Shown: positions 1 to 6,723 of the stretch, piece after piece
Layout of the letters: each line of letters starts with the position of its first letter
Numbering within the stretch: the first letter of the stretch is position 1
Source of the DNA: Deltaproteobacteria bacterium
Lineage (GTDB): Bacteria; Myxococcota; Polyangia; Haliangiales; Haliangiaceae
DNA: 12,219 nt
Direction: 5' to 3'
Assembly: GCA_018262455.1 (NCBI GenBank)
Contig: JAGSPR010000184.1
Location: 1-12,219, forward strand
Notes under the pieces: generated by a model
Seen by the model: only the letters and a program-made list of their open reading frames with translations
The model's database searches: none
What the model was told of the DNA's origin: nothing
Translations under genes and position numbers: made by a program

Positions 1-1
1 G

Positions 2-1858
2 AACCAGCTGCCGATGATCGTGACGCGCGGCGGCGAGTTCGCGGTGCCGGAGGTCTCGGCGATCGTGCTCGATCACATGCGCAACATCGCGGCGAGCCGG
101 CTCGGACAGGAGGTGTCGCGAGCGGTGGTCACGGTGCCGGCGAGCTTCAACGACGCCCAGCGCTCGGCGACCGCCACCGCGGGCGCGATCGCCGGGCTCA
201 CGATCGTCCGCGTGCTCAACGAGCCCACCGCGGCCGCGCTCGCGTATGGCCACACGCGCAATCTTCGCGAGACGATCGCCGTCTACGACTTCGGAGGCGG
301 CACGTTCGACATCACGATCCTCAAGCTCGCCGACCAGGTGTACGAAGTCCTCGGCACCTCGGGCGACACCTTCCTCGGTGGCGACGATCTGGACGAGCGG
401 CTGGTCGACAAGATGGTCGACAAGTTCCTCGCCGAGAACCGCATCGACCTTCGCACCAACGAGGTCTCGATGATGCGGCTGCGTGCGGTCGCCGAGCAGA
501 CCAAGATCGAGCTGTCGCGCCGCTCGCGGGCGGTCGTTCGCGTCGACGAGATCGCCTACGGCCCCAATGGCGTGCCGCTGAACCTGATGATCGAGATCAC
601 GCGCGACGAGTTCGTCTCGCAGGTCGCCGACATCATCGACCGCACCTTCCCGGTCTGCCAGGAAGCGCTGTCGCTCGCGGGCCTCGACATCAGCGGGATC
701 TCGGACATCATCCTCGTCGGTGGCACGACCAAGATCCCGTACGTCCGGGATCAGGTCAGCAAGTTCTTCGGCAAGGCGGCGCGCACCGACGTCAACCCCG
801 AGGATGCCGTCGCGGTGGGGGCGTCGCTCCAGGCAAGCTCGCTCGAGAAGATCCTCGCGCGGCCGCGCGCGACCTCGCAACACGGCGCGGTGCAGGCCGT
901 TCCGGTCGCCGAGGAGTCGGTCACCGACAGCTATCCCGATGTCGAAGAGCTCGTCGCCGACACCACGCTGTCGCGCACGCCACCGCCGGAACCGCGGCCT
1001 TCCGAGCCCAAGCCCGACACGTCGTACTCGGTCACGCGCGGCGGAGCCCGCGATCACTTCGCGACCAAGTCAGCGGTCGACGACCAGACCTCGCCGGCGG
1101 TTTCCACTGTCCCGCTCGCTCGACTCACCCGCTCGAACGTGGTGGCCCCACCGGCGCTCCCCGCCAAGACCTTGTTCGGGATGCCGCCGGCACCCGGGTC
1201 GAGCGCCGTTCCGACCTCCCGCGGCCTCGCCGCGCAGCCACCGGCCGTGCGCAGCGCTCCGCCGACGCCCGACGCCCGCCCGTTCGCGATCGACTTCGCG
1301 GTCGACACCTCGACCGAGGCCAGCACCTTGCGGGGCTCCGGCACCGACGACTTCGACGATCTCCTCCCCCTGGGGCCGAGCGCAGGGGTGGTGTCCCCGC
1401 GACCCTCCCCGATCGCGGCGGCGGGCGCGGCGGGCGCGAAGCCTTCCCCGGTCCTCCTCGAGGTCACCCCACGCAGCCTGGGGATCGGTACGGTCTCCGG
1501 CTTCTGCGAGGAGTTGATCCGCCGGAACTCGCGCATCCCCGCCGCGACGAAGCGGCTGTTCACCACCTCCCGCGATGGTCAGGCGATGGTTCGGATCGTC
1601 GTATGCCAGGGCGAATCTCGCCGGCTCGAGCAGAACGTCGTCATCGGCGACCTCGTGCTCCGGGGTCTCCCCCGCCGCCCACGGGGCGAGACCTCGATCG
1701 AGGTGGTCTTCTCGCTCGATACCTCGGGCATCTTGCAGGTCAGCGCACGCGACTCGCAGACCGGCACCGAACAGCACGCCTCGCTCGATCTGATCGGCGC
1801 GGTGCCGTCGCAGGACGTCGCCGCATCGCGCGATCGGCTCCAGCAGCTCCGACGCTAG
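2..1858 (+). CDS. Hsp70/DnaK-like chaperone with long inter-domain linker (5' partial)
   Basis: ATP-dependent Hsp70-family chaperone, presumably cytosolic. The frame is open to the left edge (Asn-Gln-Leu-Pro before the first Met at 14), and by comparison with DnaK about 100 N-terminal residues, including the first phosphate loop, lie outside. Counting from the Met at 14, NEPTAAALAYG (from 69), YDFGGGTFDI (91-100) and VGGTTKIPYV (235-244) identify the nucleotide-binding domain, which ends near residue 280. A Pro/Ser/Ala/Thr-rich stretch of about 195 residues follows where DnaK has about ten. The substrate-binding beta domain then starts at VLLEVTPRSLGIG (480) and runs nearly to the stop. The helical lid is absent: only about 20 residues follow the beta domain. 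It converges on the lipoprotein gene 18 bases away. The family is certain; the client and partner J-protein are unknown. The lack of a lid argues against it being the housekeeping DnaK. Confidence 0.9.
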   Translation, partial: NQLPMIVTRGGEFAVPEVSAIVLDHMRNIAASRLGQEVSRAVVTVPASFNDAQRSATATAGAIAGLTIVRVLNEPTAAALAYGHTRNLRETIAVYDFGGGTFDITILKLADQVYEVLGTSGDTFLGGDDLDERLVDKMVDKFLAENRIDLRTNEVSMMRLRAVAEQTKIELSRRSRAVVRVDEIAYGPNGVPLNLMIEITRDEFVSQVADIIDRTFPVCQEALSLAGLDISGISDIILVGGTTKIPYVRDQVSKFFGKAARTDVNPEDAVAVGASLQASSLEKILARPRATSQHGAVQAVPVAEESVTDSYPDVEELVADTTLSRTPPPEPRPSEPKPDTSYSVTRGGARDHFATKSAVDDQTSPAVSTVPLARLTRSNVVAPPALPAKTLFGMPPAPGSSAVPTSRGLAAQPPAVRSAPPTPDARPFAIDFAVDTSTEASTLRGSGTDDFDDLLPLGPSAGVVSPRPSPIAAAGAAGAKPSPVLLEVTPRSLGIGTVSGFCEELIRRNSRIPAATKRLFTTSRDGQAMVRIVVCQGESRRLEQNVVIGDLVLRGLPRRPRGETSIEVVFSLDTSGILQVSARDSQTGTEQHASLDLIGAVPSQDVAASRDRLQQLRR

Positions 1859-1876
1859 GCCCGACCGCCCCCGCGA

Positions 1877-3145
1877 CTACTCGCCGCCGGCGTCGGGATC
1901 CTCGGCCTTGGCCGGAGGCTTCTTCGTCGCACCGCGGGTCGTCGACTTCGCCTTGGTCTCCTTCGTGTCCTTCGGGCTGGCCGCCTTCGCGTCGGAGGCG
2001 GCGTCATCCCCGGCGCCACCCGCCGTCCCCCCGCCTGCGTCGCACCACGGCAGCTTGATCGACTTCTTCTCGACGAGGGTCTTGGCCTCGAGCACCGCGA
2101 GCTCGCCGAGCCGAGGACCGCGCAGCAGCACGAGCAGGTTCGTCTTGCCGGCGACCGCGTCGGCACCGACCAGGTGGGCGAAGTTCTTCGTCAGGAACTC
2201 CTTGCACTTCGGCGCGGCGGCCGCGTTGGTGTCCTTCCAGAACGCATCGAGCTCGGCGGGCTTGCAGGGCGCCTTGGCGACCTTGCGCACGATCTTGGCG
2301 CGTTTGCCGGTGTCGGCCTCGTAGGTGGTCACGGTCGAGAACCCTTGCTCGGCGATCGCGACCCGGGCCTTGTCGAGGGTCACGAACGAGCCACCGTGGG
2401 TCGACAGCGGCTTGGGATCCTTGCCGCCGAGTCCTTCGATCGGGCCGACCTGGGTCCCGTCGGTCTTGAACACCCAGACGCCCGAGGCCGCCGAGTCCTT
2501 GCCTTCGACGAAGACGACCTCGGAGATCCAGTGCAGCCCGGTCGGCTCGCCGGCGACTCCCTTGTCTCCGCGAACCGAGAACCCGCTGTCACGCGTCTTG
2601 CTCTCGGCGTCGAACAGATGGACGTCGTCGCCCGCAAGCACGGCGACCTTCTTGCCGTCCTGATTCCACGCGACATACGCGATGCCATCGGCCGGAGGCT
2701 TGGCGTCCTTGGGGAGGCAGTAGTCCCGCGCGCAGCCGCCTTCGAGCTTGACCGCGAAGCTGCGTCCCGGCTGCGGCGTCGCGGCTTGATAGGTCAAGTC
2801 CCCGCTGGCGAGATCGATCTTCCAGCACGCGATGAGGCCAAGCAGCCGCAGGCGATCGGTATCGTGTGCACAGACGATCGCATCGCTGCCGATCGCCGCG
2901 AGCTCGAGCTGGGGCGCATTGGGCTCCTTGAGCGCGGCCGGCAGGCACGAGGTCCCTTCGGGGATCAGCGCGAGGGCGGCGGCATGCCGTTTGGCCTCGC
3001 GGTCCGCGGGGGTCTCGGCCTTGGCGTTGGCCTTGGCGTCCCCCTTGCCCGACGGTTTTTTCGGAGTCTTCTTGCCGTCCCCTCCGCACGCGAGCAGGGC
3101 AACAGGAAGCAGGACGCGGACGATCACCCCAGCATGCCGAACCAT
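1877..3145 (-). CDS. Putative secreted lipoprotein, beta-propeller-like, function unknown
   Basis: Predicted 422-residue lipoprotein. The N-terminus has basic residues (R3, H4, R10), a short hydrophobic core and a lipobox LLAC with Cys20 as the lipidation site. The next residues are Gly-Gly, not Asp, which would favour the outer membrane if the enterobacterial sorting rule applies here. A Lys/Ala/Gly-rich linker (22-55) leads to a body of about 300 residues with short strand-like repeats such as AYVAWNQDGKKVAVL and DVHLFDAES. These resemble WD40/YVTN propeller blades, but I cannot assign a family. Eight cysteines follow the lipid Cys (67, 92, 107, 138, 143, 294, 314, 368), an even number that fits disulfides outside the cytoplasm. 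The last 50 residues are a Lys/Ala/Asp/Thr low-complexity tail. ATG at 3145 is chosen because it gives the complete signal peptide. The gene is divergent from hisB, with 42 bases between starts. Confidence 0.8.
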   Translation of the reverse strand: MVRHAGVIVRVLLPVALLACGGDGKKTPKKPSGKGDAKANAKAETPADREAKRHAAALALIPEGTSCLPAALKEPNAPQLELAAIGSDAIVCAHDTDRLRLLGLIACWKIDLASGDLTYQAATPQPGRSFAVKLEGGCARDYCLPKDAKPPADGIAYVAWNQDGKKVAVLAGDDVHLFDAESKTRDSGFSVRGDKGVAGEPTGLHWISEVVFVEGKDSAASGVWVFKTDGTQVGPIEGLGGKDPKPLSTHGGSFVTLDKARVAIAEQGFSTVTTYEADTGKRAKIVRKVAKAPCKPAELDAFWKDTNAAAAPKCKEFLTKNFAHLVGADAVAGKTNLLVLLRGPRLGELAVLEAKTLVEKKSIKLPWCDAGGGTAGGAGDDAASDAKAASPKDTKETKAKSTTRGATKKPPAKAEDPDAGGE

Positions 3146-3152
3146 GGCTTCG

Positions 3153-3181
3153 TTTGTACGATCGCTCCCCTACTGATACAA
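3153..3181 (-). promoter_or_regulatory. Predicted promoter of the lipoprotein gene
   Basis: Read on the minus strand, TTGTAT (plus positions 3176-3181) and TACAAA (3153-3158) are separated by exactly 17 bases. They match 3/6 and 4/6 of the sigma-70 -35 and -10 consensus. Only 7 bases separate the -10 from the ATG at 3145, so transcription would begin at or next to the start codon. The site occupies the same bases as the predicted hisB promoter on the other strand. It is inferred from sequence only. Confidence 0.4.
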
Positions 3182-3182
3182 G
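3154..3182 (+). promoter_or_regulatory. Predicted promoter in front of hisB
   Basis: TTGTAC (3154-3159), a 17-base spacer and TACAAG (3177-3182), with an extended TG at 3174-3175. The match is 3/6 for the -35, 4/6 for the -10, plus the TGn motif. The GTG start at 3188 is only 5 bases past the -10, which would make the message leaderless or nearly so. An AAGGAG at 3180-3185 resembles a ribosome-binding site but is only 2 bases from the GTG. If hisGDC lie elsewhere, this would be the promoter of the whole hisB-to-plsY run. Confidence 0.4.
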
Positions 3183-3187
3183 GAGAC

Positions 3188-3787
3188 GTGGCGCGCACTG
3201 CCTCGGTGGAGCGGAACACCAAGGAGACGCAGATCCGCGTCGACTTGGCACTCGACGGGACTGGAACCCGTTCGATCGACACCCCCGTGCCATTTCTCTC
3301 GCACATGCTCGAGGCGTTCGCGCGCCACGGCGTGTTCGATCTCGCCGTGCGCGCAACGGGAGATATCGAGATCGACGCCCACCACACCGTCGAGGACATC
3401 GGGCTCGTCCTCGGCAACGCGTTCGAGCAGGCGCTCGGCGACCGCGCCGGCATCGTCCGCTACGGCTCTGCCACCCTGCCGATGGACGAGGTGCTGGTCA
3501 CCGTGGCCGTCGACTTCTGCGGCCGCCCCGCGTTCGTCTGGAAGGTCTCCGGGCTCGAGGGCAAGTGGATCGGAGACTTCGACTGCGAGCTCGCGAAGGA
3601 GTTCTTCGCAGCGTTCGCGACGCGCGCGCAGTGCAACCTCCACGTCCTGCTGCATCACGGCGGCAACGCGCACCACACGATCGAGTGCATCTTTAAGGCG
3701 TGCGCCCGAGCGTGTGATGCTGCCAGCCGCATCGATCCTCGGCTCGGAGGCGCGGTTCCGTCGACCAAGGGCACGTTGACGACATGA
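3188..3787 (+). CDS. hisB: Imidazoleglycerol-phosphate dehydratase (HisB)
   Basis: Monofunctional IGP dehydratase, 199 residues, the usual length. It converts imidazole glycerol phosphate to imidazole acetol phosphate, the sixth step of histidine synthesis, in the cytosol. The two metal-binding histidine motifs are DAHHTVED (63-70) and NAHHTIE (160-166), and the conserved C-terminal PSTKG is at 191-195. There is no fused histinol-phosphatase domain as in the enterobacterial HisB, so that step needs another gene. The GTG at 3188 is chosen because MARTASVERNTKET matches the usual family N-terminus. An in-frame ATG at 3134 would add 18 residues and overlap the divergent lipoprotein start, so it is less likely. 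The SD-like AAGGAG lies too close to the GTG to act normally. hisH follows after 16 bases. Confidence 0.96.
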   Translation: MARTASVERNTKETQIRVDLALDGTGTRSIDTPVPFLSHMLEAFARHGVFDLAVRATGDIEIDAHHTVEDIGLVLGNAFEQALGDRAGIVRYGSATLPMDEVLVTVAVDFCGRPAFVWKVSGLEGKWIGDFDCELAKEFFAAFATRAQCNLHVLLHHGGNAHHTIECIFKACARACDAASRIDPRLGGAVPSTKGTLTT

Positions 3788-3803
3788 TGGCCGCGCCGCC
3801 GAC

Positions 3804-4448
3804 ATGATCGCGATCGTCGATGTCTGTTCGGGAAACCTGCGCTCCGTCGAGCGCGCGCTCGCGCAGGTCGGAGCCCACTGCGTCGTCACCCGAGATCCCG
3901 AAGTCGTCCGACGTGCGGACAAGATCGTCGTGCCGGGACAGGGCGCCTTCGGGGTCTTCATGCGAGGACTGGTCGAGCGTGGACTGTCGGAGGTGCTGCG
4001 CGAGGCGATCGCGAGCGGCCGCCCGTACCTCGGGATCTGCCTCGGGCTGCAGGTGCTGTTCGACGACAGCGAGGAGTGCGAGCCGGGGGCCGATCCAGCG
4101 CCCCGGGTCTGCCCCGGGCTCGGGGTCCTGCGCGGCCGGGTGATGCGCCTGCGGCCCACCGACCCGCGCCTCAAGGTCCCGCACATGGGCTGGAACAGGA
4201 TCGTGCCGACGGCAGGTCGGCCGCGCGATCCGATGCTCGCGGGCGTCGCCGACGATGCGTACGTCTACTTCGTGCACTCGTACCACGCGGTGCCCGAGGA
4301 TCGCGCGCTCGTCGCGCTCGAGGCGCACCACGGCATCCCGATCACGGCGGCGATCCGCCAGGACCACCTGTTCGCCTGTCAGTTCCACCCCGAGAAGAGC
4401 CAGCACGTGGGCCTGCAGATCTTGCGTAACTTCGTCGAGGCCGGATGA
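3804..4448 (+). CDS. hisH: Imidazole glycerol phosphate synthase, glutaminase subunit (HisH)
   Basis: Class I glutamine amidotransferase subunit, 214 residues. It hydrolyses glutamine and passes ammonia to HisF, the cyclase half of IGP synthase. The catalytic triad is visible: Cys79 in GICLGLQ (the nucleophile elbow), and His195 and Glu197 in FHPEKSQ. An N-terminal MIAIVDVCSGNLRSV and the PGQGAF loop (44-49) are also typical. The ATG at 3804 lies 16 bases after the hisB stop and has no clear Shine-Dalgarno sequence. The last four bases (ATGA) are shared with the hisA start, which suggests translational coupling. Its partner hisF is two genes downstream, the order found in many his operons. 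Confidence 0.96.
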   Translation: MIAIVDVCSGNLRSVERALAQVGAHCVVTRDPEVVRRADKIVVPGQGAFGVFMRGLVERGLSEVLREAIASGRPYLGICLGLQVLFDDSEECEPGADPAPRVCPGLGVLRGRVMRLRPTDPRLKVPHMGWNRIVPTAGRPRDPMLAGVADDAYVYFVHSYHAVPEDRALVALEAHHGIPITAAIRQDHLFACQFHPEKSQHVGLQILRNFVEAG

Positions 4449-5167
4449 AGCTGTTTCCCGCGATCGATCTGCTGGGAGGCCAGGCGGTCCGGCTCGAAGA
4501 GGGCCGGCGCGACCGCGCCACCGTGTTCCATGGCCGGCCCACCGAGCTGGTCGCCGAGCTCGCCCGCGATGGTGCCGATCGGCTCCACGTCGTCGATCTC
4601 GATGGCGCGTTCGGCGAGCCGCGCCAGCTCGAGCTGGTCGGTGCGATCGTGCGGGCGTCGCCGATCCCGGTCGAGGTGGGTGGCGGGATCCGAGATCGCG
4701 CCGCGATCGAGGCCTTGCTGGCGCTCGGCGCTGCGTTCGTGGTCCTCGGAACCGCGGCCGTCCGCTCGCCCGCGCTCGTCGAGGACGTCTGTCGTGCTCA
4801 TCCGCACCGCGTGATCGTCGCCGTCGATGCGCGGGACGGCATCGTCGCCGTCGACGGCTGGACGCAGAGCGGCGGGATCACGGCGATCGAGCTCGGGCAG
4901 CGGGCAGCGGGCTGGGGCGCCGCGGCCCTGCTCTACACCGACATCGCACGAGATGGCCTCCACAGGGGCCCCAACGTGAGCGCCACCGTCGAGCTCGCGA
5001 CGGCTGTTCCCTGTGAGGTCATCGCCTCTGGCGGCGTCGGCTCGCTCGACGATCTGCGCCGGCTTCGCGATGCCGGGATCGCCTCGGTGGTCGTCGGCCG
5101 CGCGCTCTATGATCGCCGGTTCACCGTGGCCGAGGCCACCGCCGTCGCCCACGAGGTCCGCGCGTGA
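4445..5167 (+). CDS. hisA: ProFAR isomerase (HisA)
   Basis: 1-(5-phosphoribosyl)-5-[(5-phosphoribosylamino)methylideneamino]imidazole-4-carboxamide isomerase, 240 residues, a TIM barrel performing the Amadori rearrangement before IGP synthase. Residues corresponding to the catalytic Asp8, Asp127 and Thr164 of the Thermotoga enzyme are Asp8 (PAIDL), Asp128 (VAVDARDG) and Thr165 (LYTDIARDG). Phosphate-binding loops are seen at VEVGGGIR (76-83) and IASGGVGS (193-200). The start is fixed by the ATGA overlap with hisH, and the TGA stop overlaps the hisF GTG. The HisA-specific LYTDIARDG separates it from the related HisF. There is no sign of the dual HisA/TrpF (PriA) type that I can identify by eye. 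Confidence 0.96.
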   Translation: MKLFPAIDLLGGQAVRLEEGRRDRATVFHGRPTELVAELARDGADRLHVVDLDGAFGEPRQLELVGAIVRASPIPVEVGGGIRDRAAIEALLALGAAFVVLGTAAVRSPALVEDVCRAHPHRVIVAVDARDGIVAVDGWTQSGGITAIELGQRAAGWGAAALLYTDIARDGLHRGPNVSATVELATAVPCEVIASGGVGSLDDLRRLRDAGIASVVVGRALYDRRFTVAEATAVAHEVRA

Positions 5168-5922
5168 CCCTCACCCGCCGCATCATCCCGTGCCTCGACG
5201 TCAAGGATGGCCGGGTCGTGAAGGGCATCAACTTCCTCGCGCTGCGCGATGCCGGCGATCCGGTCGAGCAGGCCGCCGCGTACGACGCGCAGGGCGCCGA
5301 CGAGATCTGCTACCTCGACATCTCCGCCTCGCCCGAGGGCCGGTCGACGCTGGTCGACGTCGTGGCGCGGACGGCCAACCAGGTGTTTGCTCCGCTGACC
5401 GTGGGCGGCGGCGTCCGCACGGTCGCGGATGCCGAGCGCTTGCTCGATGCGGGCGCCGACAAGATCGCGATGAACACCGCCGCGATCCGGACGCCCGAGC
5501 TGATCTCCGCGTGCGCAGCGCGGTTCGGCAACCAGGCGATCGTCGTCGCGATCGATGCCAAGCGGCGCGCTGGCGGGGGCTGGGAGGTGTTCAGCCATGG
5601 CGGCCGCACGCCCGAAGGGCTCGATGCCCTCGCGTGGTGTCGACGAGTGGCAGACCTCGGGGCGGGCGAGCTGCTGGTCACGAGCATGGATCGAGACGGC
5701 ACCGGGCAGGGCTACGACACCGATCTCGTCACCGCCGTCGCGACCTCGGTCTCGATCCCGGTCATCGCCTCGGGCGGCGTCGGCGAGCTCGCGCACCTGG
5801 CCCACGGCCTCGAGGCCGGTGCCGATGCCGTGCTCGCCGCCTCGATCTTCCACTTCGGTCAGCACACGATCGGCGAGGCCAAGGCGTTCCTCGCAGCGCG
5901 CGGCCTCGACATCCGGCGTTGA
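5164..5922 (+). CDS. hisF: Imidazole glycerol phosphate synthase, cyclase subunit (HisF)
   Basis: Cyclase subunit of IGP synthase, 252 residues. It takes ammonia from HisH through its barrel and forms IGP plus AICAR, which feeds purine synthesis. The TIM-barrel catalytic aspartates are Asp12 ([15 protein letters not shown]) and Asp131 (VVAIDAKR). The family signature [13 protein letters not shown] is at 173-185, and phosphate loops appear at TVGGGVR (79-85) and IASGGVGE. The GTG start overlaps the hisA stop (GTGA), pointing to coupled translation. The length and motifs are standard and the gene looks fully functional. A 74-base gap follows before hisIE. Confidence 0.97.
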   Translation: MTLTRRIIPCLDVKDGRVVKGINFLALRDAGDPVEQAAAYDAQGADEICYLDISASPEGRSTLVDVVARTANQVFAPLTVGGGVRTVADAERLLDAGADKIAMNTAAIRTPELISACAARFGNQAIVVAIDAKRRAGGGWEVFSHGGRTPEGLDALAWCRRVADLGAGELLVTSMDRDGTGQGYDTDLVTAVATSVSIPVIASGGVGELAHLAHGLEAGADAVLAASIFHFGQHTIGEAKAFLAARGLDIRR

Positions 5923-5996
5923 CCCTCGTCCTCGGAGGGATGCCAGGAGCGCCGACAATACTTAGGTGATCCGAGGATTTGACTTCGCGATCCGCG

Positions 5997-6686
5997 ATGG
6001 CGAACGTAGCGGTGATGTCGAGCCTGTCGCCGCAGTACGACGATCGAGGGCTCGTACCGTGCATCGTCCAGGATGCCGAGACCGCCAGCGTCCTCATGCT
6101 CGCGTGGATGAACGCCGAGGCGCTGCACCTGACCCGCGAGACCGGCACGGTTCACTTCTGGTCGCGGTCGCGGCAGCGCCTGTGGAAGAAGGGCGAGACC
6201 TCTGGCAACACGCTGTCGCTGGTCGAGCTCCGCCTCGACTGCGACCGCGACGCGATCCTCGTGCGAGCGCGTCCGGCCGGGCCGACCTGCCACACCGGCG
6301 CGACGAGCTGCTTCTACACCCGGGACGATGGCAGCGAGGACGACGGCGTTCCCACGATGGCTTCGCAGATCCTGAACCGGCTCGACGCCATCCTCGCGGC
6401 ACGACGAGACGCCGAGCCGGCTGCCGGTCAGAAGCCGAGCTACACCCGCTCGCTGCTCGACGCCGGGATGCCGAAGATCCTGGCGAAGATCGCCGAGGAG
6501 CACGGCGAGCTCGCGGCCGAGCTACCCGACGGAGCCGATCCGAAGGTCGTCCACGAGACCGCGGATCTGGTGTTTCACGTGATGGTCGGCCTCACGGCGC
6601 GCCGGATCCCGATCACGGCCGTGCTCGACGAGCTGGCCCGGCGCTTCGGCATCAGTGGCCACGACGAGAAGGCCTCGCGCAAGTGA
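5997..6686 (+). CDS. hisIE: Bifunctional phosphoribosyl-AMP cyclohydrolase / phosphoribosyl-ATP pyrophosphohydrolase (HisIE)
   Basis: Fusion enzyme of about 229 residues for steps two and three of histidine synthesis. The cyclohydrolase (HisI) half, about residues 15-110, has [34 protein letters not shown], the metal-binding DCDRD (81-85), and Cys82, Cys98 and Cys105, which correspond to the zinc ligands. The pyrophosphohydrolase (HisE) half, about 120-229, has [10 protein letters not shown], and the MazG-like metal site EEHGE (167-171) with ETADLVFH (187-194). The start is uncertain. ATG 5997, ATG 6015 and TTG 5979 are all in frame without a convincing ribosome-binding site; homologues need only 7-11 residues before GLVPC, which would favour 6015. 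The 74-base gap after hisF contains an AT-rich patch (5955-5965) that could be a weak internal promoter, but no good pair of boxes is seen. Confidence 0.94.
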   Translation: MANVAVMSSLSPQYDDRGLVPCIVQDAETASVLMLAWMNAEALHLTRETGTVHFWSRSRQRLWKKGETSGNTLSLVELRLDCDRDAILVRARPAGPTCHTGATSCFYTRDDGSEDDGVPTMASQILNRLDAILAARRDAEPAAGQKPSYTRSLLDAGMPKILAKIAEEHGELAAELPDGADPKVVHETADLVFHVMVGLTARRIPITAVLDELARRFGISGHDEKASRK

Positions 6687-6723
6687 GCCCAGGTTGATCG
6701 TCTCTGGCGGACCGGACGGCGGG

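Noticed and set aside
1859..1897. Possible bidirectional terminator between the Hsp70 and lipoprotein stops
   Set aside because: Only a six-pair inverted match (CCCGAC/GTCGGG) with a loop of about 26 bases and no T tracts; not convincing.
2174..3187. Long plus-strand open frame running into hisB from inside the lipoprotein gene
   Set aside because: It is antisense to the lipoprotein and lacks any family motif before the hisB N-terminus. It stays open because of high GC. The lipoprotein strand has a clear signal peptide and lipobox.
3134..3187. Upstream ATG at 3134 as the hisB start
   Set aside because: The extra 18 residues do not resemble HisB N-termini, and the start would lie within the divergent lipoprotein coding sequence and ahead of the predicted promoter.
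3170..4406. Minus-strand open frames opposite hisB and hisH
   Set aside because: They are shadows of genes with full catalytic motifs on the plus strand.
5923..5939. Small hairpin CCCTC/GAGGG just after the hisF stop
   Set aside because: The stem has only five pairs and a seven-base loop, with no T run, so it is too weak to call a terminator or attenuator in GC-rich DNA.
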